Shown here in pieces: positions 40,109 to 48,990 of a DNA stretch of 64,000 nucleotides. How positions within the stretch are numbered: the stretch's first letter is position 1; each line of letters begins with the position of its first letter. A model generated the notes under the pieces. That model saw only the letters and a list, made by a program, of their open reading frames with translations, was not told where the DNA came from and did not search any database. The DNA is from Spodoptera frugiperda. Taxonomy: Eukaryota > Arthropoda > Insecta > Lepidoptera > Noctuidae. The stretch is taken from contig NC_064242.1 of NCBI RefSeq assembly GCF_023101765.2, positions 9,102,327-9,166,326 on the forward strand, in the 5' to 3' direction. A program made the position numbers and the translations under genes.

Positions 40109-43100
40109 TTATACAAAGTAAGTCTTTCTAGGATGCGTCGTGCTCGACATGGGAATTTGTTGCGCGGGCCTTAGAGGCCGCTCCTCGCACTGGTGATTAT
40201 CTATAGAAACGTAACTATGATGATGGGGTAGGCGATCGTCAGGCCGACCCTCGCTACTTGCCACCGAACACGTTTCGTCCTCCGTGCTGCGCGCTGACAC
40301 TTCTGCGCTTGCGCTTGTCGAATGCATCGGGCTCGACATCATCAAACCAGGCGGATTCATACCGTACTTATACCAAGGATCATGAGATGTCGGCGGCGCC
40401 GTATACCTCAAATTTCCATGTCGACCAAACGCCTCCCTATTACTACCACTTTTCATATTATTCGCATTATGAAGCGTCCGATTTGGAAGTGTCACGTCCA
40501 CATCCGGTAACCGAAAATTTAGCTTTTCCCAACAGTTTCTTTCACCCCACACGATCACTGTACACGTTTTAAGTAGCACTTTTAGGTCCGGGTCAATGTT
40601 TATGGCACTCAAGTCCGTCGTCACAAGGAATATTATCTTTTGACGTCTATGCCTAACGTTCACTGAATTGATTGCACTTTGTATAGCAGCGTTTGTTTCT
40701 GCCGCGTACCACTCTTGTTGTAAAAATGTTATCGATAGCACTATAACGAGTCTTTTAGAACTTTCGGAAGCACTCACTAAACTATCACCTGAACGCCTTT
40801 CAACCAAAGGCAAGTCTCGATGTTGCAGACATAAAGTGTGTCCCATATTTTCTAATTCGGAACTCACGGCGCGAGTAACGAAATCTTCATCTCGTGGATT
40901 GTAAACAAAAAAAGCATCGAACCGTTTGTTTTTGTTGTCGTTCATATCTTTCGGAGTCGAAGTGAATACTCTTACACCGTATCTCGAATGCATCCATAAT
41001 TTAAAATCTTCTCGGAACATGAAGAGCAAAGCACACATTAGTAAGAGAATAATTGCTATTATCAGTACCGCAGCGATATATGGAATGTAATTTTCGACAC
41101 CGTCATGCGATTCAATGAATAATCGCTTTAGTGTCTCAGTGCCGGTTTCTTCAGTAGTCGTCTCCGTTTTACATTCCTTAGCTACAGTTGCGATGGTTTT
41201 ATTCATAGCTTGACCATGGGCAAAGTAGCACATCATACTTTCTGTGTCTTTTGACTTTTTGAGAAGCCATTGATTCAGCTGGTTGACGTCTTTACAATCG
41301 CAAATCCAGTTATTCCCATCTACCGAGACACGAGTGCGGGGATCGTTGTCTGTAATGACTCTCCATGGCATGTAATCAACGTAGCCGTTATTGTCGAGGT
41401 TCAAGTATTCCAGTGAGGGCAGGTAATTAAACGTATCATTTTCTATAACCTTAATCTTGTTATCACTAAGATGAAGTTCATTCAAATTGGGTAATCTAGT
41501 AAATTGCGTATTTCTTAGAACCTCCAATTTATTATTCTCCAAATGAAGTATTCTCAATGACTCAATACCGTTAAATGTTCTATTTTGTATTGTGTTGATA
41601 TTGCTATTATTTAGATACAACACTTGTAACTTTTTTTTGCCAATAAAAACGTGATTTCCTAACTCTTTCAAGTCATTTCCATCTAAGTATATTTCGGTCG
41701 CATCCATCGGTATTCTGTCTGGCACGTGATCGTAGCCAGCGTTTGAACAATCGACGACGTTAGTGGTGGTCCAGGTTTGATCATGATAACACGAGCATTT
41801 ATCTGGGCAAGTCATCTTACAATCGCAGGCGTCAAAGTCACAACAATGGCACACCGCGAAACAATGTGACTCGTACTCACACAGAAATTCTGAAGATTTT
41901 ACTTCCAGCAAAAGCATATCCGATCTGCTTCGTGAATGGGTTAAAGAGCACCTTACACTTTCTAAATCCATTACTCTCGGGCGCTGCCTGAGGTCACTTA
42001 ATTGGTTAATTGTCTGCAGCCATTCCATTGTACAGTCACACTCAAATGGATTTTCGCTAATATAAAACTCGGGTAAATCTTTGTCCTCAGGAACAGATGA
42101 TATCGCAAAAGCACCAAGCTCCAATGTGCGTATTTTATTTGCATACAGCATTACTTTGTTCAGGTTGTACTTTTGTAAGAATGTTCCCGGACTTATTTTA
42201 TCAATGTTGTTATTGTTTAAAACAACAGTCTCTATACTGCTTGGGAAAGAGAACTCATCAATGCTCCTCAATTTATTGTAACTAATATCGAGCATTTTAA
42301 CTGAACAAGACTCCTTTAACCCATATGTATCTTCAAGCTTTTCAATTTTGTTCTCGTGCATATCCAGCCATTCCAAATTAGTAGGAATATGGCTGTAATC
42401 AAACCAAAGCAACTCGTTGTTAGACACGTTTAACCAAACAAGCGGTTGGGTGTTAGTAAATATGCCTTTCAAGTCCACTAGTTTGTTACCGTCCAGTCCG
42501 ATTGCTTTTAACTGTTGGTTTGAAGCAAAAGCTCCGTCGTCTATTTGATCTATGTTGTTTGAAGCTAAGTTCAATATTTGCATCGAGGGTAAGGCAGCAA
42601 ATGTATCCTTTGATATCTTTTCTATTTTATTTCCGACGAGACGTAAGCCATACAAATCATCTAAACCTTCAAACTGTGATGTGGACACTTTAGTAATCCT
42701 GTTCATGCCTAGGTCTAGGGATGTCAAAAATCTCAATGTTTTGATTGCTTCCGGTACCTCCGATAACTGGTTTCCACTGAGTCCCAAGTCGTGAAGCTTC
42801 GTTATGTTCTCAAAAGATCGTAAATCGACTTTCGTTATTCTATTGCCGTCGAGGAACAACTGATTCAGAACGTAAAGATTTGAGAAATGTCCGCTGTCAA
42901 CTTCTAATATGTTATTATGTGCTAGAGAAAGCGAGTGAAGGTTTTTCAAATTAGAAAATGCACCGTCCGCTACACGTGCTATGTTGTTGTGTTCCAAACT
43001 TAAAAACTGTAGATTATTCAAATCTTGAAATAGCAGTGCATCTATTTTTGTGATTCGGTTGTATGATAAATTCAGAACGATTAAACGAACTAGTCCTGAA

Positions 43101-44134
43101 AATGTGTCTCTATTCACCCATTCACTTGTCAACTCATTCACCGATAAATCCAATATTTGCAATTGATCCAATCCTTCCAATAGTCCCGGAGCGAGAACGC
43201 TTAGAGAGTTGTTGTTCAAATATATTTGTTTGATATCTCTCGACGACTGGAACATTTCAGGTGGTAAGGCAGTCAAAGCGTTTGTTGACAGATTTAGAAT
43301 TTGCAAATCACTCAAGCCGACAAAAGCTCTATCGGCTACAGCAGATATTCTGTTGTTTTGCAAGAATAACTTTTGAAGTGCACGTAAACTTGATAATCCA
43401 TTGTCAGGTAATGTTCTAATTTCATTGTAAGACATGTCTAAAGTTTCTAACACGGTGTTGCACGATTTACCGGGGGCAGTTGGCCCATTGCCCCAGTCCG
43501 AGAATCCAAGATTTGATATGTCTTGTAATCGGTTTTGTGTTATATTTAGCTCTTTCAAATTGTACAAGAGGCAGAATATTTCAGGAGGCAGGTTCCAGAT
43601 ATTGTTGTCACCCAAATCCAAAGATCGCAGATCAGTAAGCCCACGGAATGTGTCCCTGTGGAATTCCATTGACATCGCTGACCAATCCGTGTTGTGTGTC
43701 CTTATTGTTAAACTTCTCAATCCACTTAACGGTGATAAAACAGCTGAGGGAACATATCGAATTTTACAAGACTCTATCCTCAGTTCTCTAAGGTTGTGGA
43801 ACCGAGATAAGAGCTGTGTTCCTTCTTCTTTTCTTCTTCCAAAATCCAAAGAGCTCTCAAAGAAGAGAACATCTGTACAATGTAGATCTAGCACAGTGAT
43901 GCGCTGAGCTTGTGAAGAACTTAGACCGGCCAATAGGTCTGTAGCGCCGGCAGCAGTCCGCAGCGAACAGGACAACTGGACGCGAGTAGATTCACTGGCA
44001 TCACCCGACACTCGCTGCCACTCGCACTCCTGGGGTGCCTCCGCGACGCGGCTCGTCAGCGAAGCAGCACTGACACCCAAGTACATCCAACTCCATGCTG
44101 CATACCATACAGCCAATAATCCCATCGATAACAT
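40109..44134 (-). CDS. Long-type Toll receptor, Tollo/Toll-6 class, single exon
   Basis: A single-pass cell-surface receptor of 1,341 residues, near the roughly 1,350 of fly Tollo, in one uninterrupted exon as is usual for long Tolls. In order: signal peptide (1 to about 24, MGLLAVWYAAW core); about 23 LRRs; a cysteine cap (695-752, ECDCTMEWL); a CHCCDFDACDC cysteine cluster (758-781); five or six more LRRs; a second cysteine cap starting near 945; a transmembrane helix (about 1017-1040); a TIR domain (about 1071-1210); and a 130-residue tail ending KTYFV. TIR box 1 (FDAFFVYN) is recognisable. Box 2 is HRDLPLVE rather than RDxxPG, and box 3 has CW for FW. I chose the ATG at 44134 because the open frame's first codon at 44203 is GTG, a TAA lies in frame at 44213-44215, and the hydrophobic signal follows directly with G at -3. 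Known roles of the class are epithelial patterning, axis elongation, neural wiring and modulation of immunity. The exact ortholog (Tollo, Toll-6 or Toll-10) is not settled here. Confidence 0.96.
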   Translation of the reverse strand: MLSMGLLAVWYAAWSWMYLGVSAASLTSRVAEAPQECEWQRVSGDASESTRVQLSCSLRTAAGATDLLAGLSSSQAQRITVLDLHCTDVLFFESSLDFGRRKEEGTQLLSRFHNLRELRIESCKIRYVPSAVLSPLSGLRSLTIRTHNTDWSAMSMEFHRDTFRGLTDLRSLDLGDNNIWNLPPEIFCLLYNLKELNITQNRLQDISNLGFSDWGNGPTAPGKSCNTVLETLDMSYNEIRTLPDNGLSSLRALQKLFLQNNRISAVADRAFVGLSDLQILNLSTNALTALPPEMFQSSRDIKQIYLNNNSLSVLAPGLLEGLDQLQILDLSVNELTSEWVNRDTFSGLVRLIVLNLSYNRITKIDALLFQDLNNLQFLSLEHNNIARVADGAFSNLKNLHSLSLAHNNILEVDSGHFSNLYVLNQLFLDGNRITKVDLRSFENITKLHDLGLSGNQLSEVPEAIKTLRFLTSLDLGMNRITKVSTSQFEGLDDLYGLRLVGNKIEKISKDTFAALPSMQILNLASNNIDQIDDGAFASNQQLKAIGLDGNKLVDLKGIFTNTQPLVWLNVSNNELLWFDYSHIPTNLEWLDMHENKIEKLEDTYGLKESCSVKMLDISYNKLRSIDEFSFPSSIETVVLNNNNIDKISPGTFLQKYNLNKVMLYANKIRTLELGAFAISSVPEDKDLPEFYISENPFECDCTMEWLQTINQLSDLRQRPRVMDLESVRCSLTHSRSRSDMLLLEVKSSEFLCEYESHCFAVCHCCDFDACDCKMTCPDKCSCYHDQTWTTTNVVDCSNAGYDHVPDRIPMDATEIYLDGNDLKELGNHVFIGKKKLQVLYLNNSNINTIQNRTFNGIESLRILHLENNKLEVLRNTQFTRLPNLNELHLSDNKIKVIENDTFNYLPSLEYLNLDNNGYVDYMPWRVITDNDPRTRVSVDGNNWICDCKDVNQLNQWLLKKSKDTESMMCYFAHGQAMNKTIATVAKECKTETTTEETGTETLKRLFIESHDGVENYIPYIAAVLIIAIILLLMCALLFMFREDFKLWMHSRYGVRVFTSTPKDMNDNKNKRFDAFFVYNPRDEDFVTRAVSSELENMGHTLCLQHRDLPLVERRSGDSLVSASESSKRLVIVLSITFLQQEWYAAETNAAIQSAINSVNVRHRRQKIIFLVTTDLSAINIDPDLKVLLKTCTVIVWGERNCWEKLNFRLPDVDVTLPNRTLHNANNMKSGSNREAFGRHGNLRYTAPPTSHDPWYKYGMNPPGLMMSSPMHSTSASAEVSARSTEDETCSVASSEGRPDDRLPHHHSYVSIDNHQCEERPLRPAQQIPMSSTTHPRKTYFV

Positions 44135-44166
44135 CTCGAATAACTCACTTTTAACTGTCACTTTAT

Positions 44167-44205
44167 TTAAATTGTCACTGTTTGAGTTGATATTATCGCG
44201 CACAT
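44167..44205 (-). promoter_or_regulatory. Upstream ORF in the Toll receptor 5' leader
   Basis: An ATG at 44205 opens a 12-codon frame (MCAIISTQTVTI) that stops with TAA at 44167-44169, 32 bases before the receptor ATG. It is in a different frame from the receptor. If the transcript begins upstream of 44205, ribosomes would meet this ATG first, so it could lower translation of the receptor. That is inference from position; the transcription start is unmapped. Confidence 0.4.
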
Positions 44206-44530
44206 CGCTACGTTAGTCCGGACGCGCTCGGAAAACTTCACGAATTTCCCGTCAAACTTGTTTCGAAGTGCGACACATAACGGCACGAGTTCGCGAGCTG
44301 AGGTGCAGCAAGCGCCTCTCTCGAAGACTCGTGAGAAGCGACTGAGCGTAGCGCAAAGCAAGTTGAGCGACCGGCCGGTGGCGGCACGCTCCCCGCGCAC
44401 GGTTGCTCCTCCCCCGACAAGGCCTACCGATACGTCTGTCTCTGTCTGTTAAAAAGTTCACAACGGCAACAAGTTGCTCGCCGCAAGATTGGCATGAACA
44501 GAAGCGCGCTTTGCGAGCTTTTATAAACAT
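44206..44530 (-). promoter_or_regulatory. CpG-rich promoter / 5' UTR block of the Toll receptor
   Basis: About 320 bases directly upstream of the receptor are much richer in G, C and CpG than the flanks. Several overlapping frames stay open on both strands here only because stop codons are rare in GC-rich DNA. Read on the minus strand, GCTCAGTCGC (44338-44347) contains an insect initiator-like TCAGT, about 210 bases before the ATG. An ATGGCGG YY1/Pho-like motif on the plus strand sits near 44528. No TATA box or convincing DPE was found. The promoter call rests on position and composition only. Confidence 0.45.
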
Positions 44531-45786
44531 GGCGGTGCTTACTTTGTTTGTTTTGTCTAATCATAAAATTTCAATAGAGTTCCGACTGAACAGCGTGCGA
44601 AATAAAAAAAAATATAGAATTTATTTTAACTTAAAAAAATCAAACTGCCAAGTGCGTAGACTACTGATAGGTCGGTTAAATTTTAAGCGTCATTAAGTCT
44701 TTTAAAATCCCTAATAAATTTTATTAATTTAGGATAATTTCCATCTTATCATGTAAAATACATTTGACTGTACAGGTATTTTTAATGCTCATTGATAATT
44801 CAAAACAATAATCCAAAATTAACGTTAATCTTACAAGCATTCCATTACCATAGATACAGACAATACCTACGATATTTATCACCTGTTATCAGTGCGGACT
44901 ACGTGCATATTTTCACAATATGATCGTCGATAATGCAATACAAATTGCGGAAACCATTCAGACAACTTGCTTTTGTTCTACAAGTCGGGACCTACCTGGG
45001 TTGTGACGCATTTGTGATAACGCTTATCTAGGTAACAACTGATTCATGATGACATCATCATTAACGTGTCGAAACCTTCTTAAAATGTCTTTGGAAAGTT
45101 ATGTACCGCTGATAATGTGGAACCGAAGGATTCAAGTGTGAAGTATACAGTAATTCCCGGTCTAATCAGTAAATTACGTACAGCTATCTCCGTTAATGGA
45201 CGCTTTCCTTCTTTGAACACTATTAGATGCAATCGAATGTCTAATAATATAAATTTTAATTACACCCTGTGTTTTTAAAGTAACGTGCCCATTGCCACAT
45301 TAAAATGCTTTCTTTTCACATCCGCATTACCGTTAACATATTTTGAACTTAACCAAAACGGGCTGTTGAGATCATTAATTAAAAAATACCACATCAGAAT
45401 AACATTCAGTTTAAATATTTGAACTACTGTTGGGCAATGTGTTCATTGCTTCGGTTTCTTTGGTATTTTATCACAGAATCAAATGTAAAAGCGAACACGC
45501 AATTCAGTTGGACAAACAAAAGGCGTCGGGGAACATAAAAAGGGCTTTATTGGCATTCTCGGCGGCGAAACACAAAAATTGTACCGCAAAGAGTTAACTG
45601 ATCTAAACGAGTGCACTCTCGACGACCTGACACGAGCCGATGGCATAACATGGATTTATGGGTGTCATTCTTTATTCTATGTACTAACCTTTTGGATTAC
45701 CGTATTGGACTCTATGAAGTACGCGGGTACTAATAATATACGAACTTATTCCTTGCTTATTAATAATTCTTACAAACAATAACTTA
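44531..45786. other. AT-rich non-coding DNA upstream of the Toll promoter
   Basis: No gene or named repeat recognised. The 67-codon frame at 45579-45782 has no domain. Confidence 0.45.
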
Positions 45787-46073
45787 CAATAGGGTAGTAT
45801 CCTATTTTGTTTAATACATTATACGTATACATATTTATTTTGGAAAATTAAATACTTTCAACGATACATTGATTTGTGACGTCACGATTACATATTACTG
45901 GGTAACGTGACGTAACGACTTCCCACACCTAAACCTTACTCCGTTTTATCTAAAGTATTGTATATGACAAAATTAAAATATACGTGTCTAATATTGTTTT
46001 ATTATCCAGCTGACACCGGAGACGGACTAATTATATAGATTTTTAATTTTCATACCTCGTCTACTACTCTATT
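45787..46073 (-). mobile_element. MITE with CAATAGGG ends, copy B
   Basis: Inverted relative of 12692-12997. On the plus strand it begins CAATAGGGTAGTATCC and ends near GTCTACTACTCTATT. On the minus strand it shares AAATTAAAAATCTA, AATTAGTCC, AATATTAGACACGTAT, TTTGTCATAT, AAGTTTAGG, GTGACGTCAC and GAAAGTATTTA with copy A, in the same order. About 287 bp, non-coding. Confidence 0.75.
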
Positions 46074-46463
46074 AAGAATTTTAAATATTGGTTAACATGG
46101 AAAAGGACTCAAAAAACATTTACATATAATAAAAAATTCAAAGTCTGTATTTAGTAGTCGTAACATTTTCTTATTCTTAGTCATCACGGATTGCCTAATT
46201 TTTGTCCCAAATTACTATAAAGCAGGTTTAAGATTAAGTCGTGTTTTTGATAAAGAAATGTAAATTTGTGATAGCAAGTATCAGATTACAACGAGACTAC
46301 CTCGCTGTCTAGTGGTATACGATACCTATTTATGCATTTGCTGATTACATTACATTTATGCGATTCATGCATTTACCTTTTTATCATATTTCTTTTGCCA
46401 GTAATACGCTATTGATGAAATCTAATGCCATTTCATAATATTAACCAGGTATAACTTAGGTAC
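46074..46463. other. AT-rich non-coding spacer ending in a target-site duplication
   Basis: Nothing recognised apart from TTAGGTAC at 46456-46463, which is the left target duplication of the element that follows. Confidence 0.5.
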
Positions 46464-46564
46464 CAGTGGCGTAGCGTGAATGTCGGCCGCCCGGGGCGGA
46501 AGACAATTTTGCCGCCCCCTTATTTAGGTATTTTAATTTAATGTATACTACACATTACATACAT

Positions 46565-47645
46565 TCATAATAGAGAACTTTTCGGCGAGAACAGTCATGA
46601 ATCAGAGCACTCCCCGTGGTATAGGCGATATAATGTACAACGAAGCTACATCTCTACGCATTGCCAAAGTGTCAAGTCGGTTTTAAATTTCCTGCCACTC
46701 AACAATCCGATTCGCATGCCGCGCCGCTGAACGCGGTCCAGAGGATGAACCTGGTACTGGGGTGCCCCCGCCCACAGATGAGACTAGTATTCCATATGGC
46801 GCCGAACCTGCGCCTTATATATGTAGAAGCAGGCGATGGGCTGGAGTGAAATACTGCCTTGATCTGTTGAGCATGAGCACACCAAGCTTTTTCGAGGATA
46901 ATTTAGCCTTATCCTCTAGATGGCCACGGATATGGACGTCGCTCGAAATGTTGATGCCAAGTATCCCAATTCTAATACCGGGCTAAACACGCCGACCTGT
47001 GTCTTATTAGGGTTAAACTGGAACAAATTAAATTCACCCCAATCTGAGATTCTCCGCAAAGAAGTCTCGATTTCAGACACAAGTCTGTTTCGGTTCTCGA
47101 TGACGTTTTCCCGAGAAATGTTAGCGCGGTCGGTATAATAGGCATCACCTGTACTGTCTTCCGCATAACAATGAATGCTGCTGATTTGCAACATATCATT
47201 GATATGGATGAGGAACAGGGTAGGTGATAGCACGCAGCCTTGAGGGACACCTGCGTTTACAGACAGAGAGTCGGAGCATTCCCCGTCGACAACGACCTTA
47301 ATGCTTCTGTCTGCAAGGAAGCAGTAGACGCATTCTCGGGAAGACCATAGGAAGAAAGCTTCGAAAGAAGCGCTTTATGCCAAACCCGGTCGAAGGCTTT
47401 CGCCACGTCCAAGCTAACTACCAACGCTTCCCCCTTAGATTCGATCGCCTGTGCCCAACGGTGTGTCAGGTAAACCAGAAGATCCCCAGCCCATCGACCT
47501 TTACGAAAACCGTATTGCTGGTCACTGTGTAGCTGGTGATCCTCTAGGTACCGCAAGAGCTGGCAGTTGATAATGGATTCCATTATTTTCGAGAAGAGGG
47601 AAGTTATGGCTATCGGTCTGTAGTTGGACGGATTTGTTCTATCGC
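46565..47645 (-). pseudogene. Decayed non-LTR retrotransposon reverse transcriptase, main part
   Basis: Minus-strand translation gives a recognisable reverse transcriptase of the Jockey/CR1 type, broken by frameshifts and stops. In order it shows NPSNYRPIAITS, QYGFRKGR, LDVAKAFDRVWH, NAGVPQG, HINDMLQ, YAED in place of the catalytic YADD, FNPNKTQV, and a C-terminal part with RGHLEDKAKL, KKLGVLNR, LDTLAMRRDVASLY and similar words. The second aspartate of the metal-binding pair is changed, so it is inactive even before the frame breaks. It lies inside the hAT-type shell and is continued upstream, beyond an inserted repeat, at 48308-48420. Confidence 0.85.
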
Positions 47646-48307
47646 TTTTTTAGGGTTCCGTAGCCAAATGGCAAAAAACGGAACCCTTATAGATTCGTCA
47701 TGTCTGTCTGTCTGTCTGTCCTTCCGTCCGTCCGTCCGTATGTCACAGCCATTTATTTCCGAAACTGTTGGGCCTACATAGTTGAAACTTTGAAGGTTGA
47801 TGTATTTCGGTAACCGCTATTCGAATTTAGAATAAAAATTAATAAATTTAAAAATTAAAAGGGGGCACTCCATACATGGAAGTGATTCAAAAAAACATTT
47901 TTTTCAGCAAACATATCCATAATGGGTGTCTATGGATAGGTCTTTAAAAAAGACTTTAAGGTTCTTAAAACCATTTTTCGTCAAAATTAACCGTTTGAAA
48001 GTTAGACGCTTCTAAAGTGGAAAAATGAGTGTCCCCCCCCTCTAACTTTTAAAATAAGAGAAGGAGAAAACTAAAATAAATATATGCTGTAGATTTCAAT
48101 AGAAACTAACAACGAAAATTGGTTTGAACCAGATATCATTATTAGTTTTTAAGGAATAAAACATTTTCAAAAACCGCAAATATAACTTTGTCGTTCATAC
48201 AAACACTATGTAAAACCAAGTTTTTTTACAACTTTTATATTATGTCATCTACTTGCTGTTACGGAATCCTTCATGGGCGAGTCCGACTCGCACTTGGCCG
48301 GTTTTTG
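47646..48307. repeat. Repeat inserted into the reverse transcriptase
   Basis: The block starts TTTTTTAGGGTTCCGTAGCC and ends CGACTCGCACTTGGCCGG plus T5. I recognise these ends as a very abundant lepidopteran interspersed repeat. It carries (TGTC)5 at 47701-47720 and (CCGT)4 at about 47723-47738 and has no coding capacity. It interrupts the reverse transcriptase between its HPIPK-like and NPSNYRP motifs. It is therefore younger than that element. Confidence 0.8.
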
Positions 48308-48420
48308 TTTAGGGATCGGATGGACCAAGGCCGTCTTCCATGATTTCCGGACTACGCCTAAAGAGTAAGCTCATTTTATTCGGTCCAAATTTGTATAGTC
48401 GACTCTATCTAAAGGTTCCC
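48308..48420 (-). pseudogene. Upstream remnant of the same reverse transcriptase
   Basis: Minus-strand translation reads roughly AYSLGVVRKSWKTALVHPIP, the part of a LINE reverse transcriptase that normally sits just before the NPSNYRP motif. It therefore joins logically to 46565-47645 once the inserted repeat is ignored. The segment is short and not open further upstream. Confidence 0.75.
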
Positions 48421-48712
48421 TCTCGGGGCAGGACCACTCGTTAAAGGTTCCATCCCCACTATCACTTCTTCGATCTCTTCTCCGATCTCTAGTTGCGAAA
48501 AAAATATAAAATGGTTGAATATGTACAAAATATTTTTATTATTTATTGTTTAAAATTTGCCGCCCCCTAAAAAGTGCCGCCCGGGGCGGGCCGCCCCTGC
48601 CGCCCCCACTACGCTACGCCACTGTTAGGTACAGATTATATAAAGAATTAAAAATAACTTCTTTTCTTGAGCAGTTAAGCTGTTATGAAATAAATTAAAA
48701 CTACAAAATATT

Positions 48713-48990
48713 TTTTTATGGTATAAGTCGGTACTACTGATGGTAAGCAACCGCCGCCACCCATTGACACCCGATTCACGAGAAACACCAGAGGCAATAC
48801 AAGTGGGTTGCCAGCCTTTTGGGGATTAGGAATTTAAGGGTTGTTGGGGAATCGGGAATTAGGAAGATTGGGAAGGGGGCCTCCAGTAACCTTACTCATA
48901 CCACGCAAGCGTTGTTTCACGTCGGTTTTCTGTGAGGCCGTGGTATCACTCCATGGCTCTCATACGCTATCATGGCTCTCCCACACTCAA
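48713..48990 (+). repeat. Dispersed lepidopteran repeat, long copy
   Basis: The first part (GATGGTAAGCAACCGCC, GACACCCG, ACACCAGAGG) matches the copy at 2590-2728. The second part contains GAATTAGGAAGATTGGGAAG, ACGCAAGCGTTGTTTCACG, TCGGTTTTCTGTGAGGCCGT and GGCTCTCCCACACT, which I recall as a frequent lepidopteran repeat. Non-coding. Confidence 0.7.

Larger units (their letters stand above)
46464..48624. mobile_element. hAT-type DNA transposon shell with nested insertions
   Basis: The left end, CAGTGGCGTAGCG, is the exact inverted complement of the right end, CGCTACGCCACTG. Inside both ends lie matching GC-rich words (GCCGCCCGGGGCGG near 46487 and 48580, GCCGCCCCC near 46512 and 48550). Flanking it on both sides is the identical 8-mer TTAGGTAC (46456-46463 and 48625-48632). 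An 8-bp duplication with short CAGTGG-type inverted ends is the signature of the hAT superfamily. No hAT transposase is present. The 2,161-bp interior is instead filled by a decayed LINE reverse transcriptase and another repeat, so the element is non-autonomous. Confidence 0.88.

Noticed and set aside
43434..43907. 157-codon plus-strand frame inside the Toll gene
   Set aside because: It is antisense to conserved leucine-rich repeats and has no domain of its own; a composition shadow. The same holds for 40258-40572, 40668-40904 and 42081-42794.
44135..44203. Upstream extension of the Toll frame to 44203
   Set aside because: The codon at 44203 is GTG, not ATG. The added residues are polar and would bury the signal peptide, and a TAA precedes it.
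44252..44530. Overlapping open frames on both strands upstream of Toll
   Set aside because: They arise from CpG-rich promoter sequence that lacks TA-containing stops; translations show no domain.
46290..46330. A-box-like TGTCTAGTGGTATACG resembling a SINE head
   Set aside because: No B box or family match was found nearby, so it was not called.
47257..47583. Possible host gene with reverse transcriptase motifs
   Set aside because: It is part of a frameshifted LINE reverse transcriptase nested in a hAT-type element, not a host gene.
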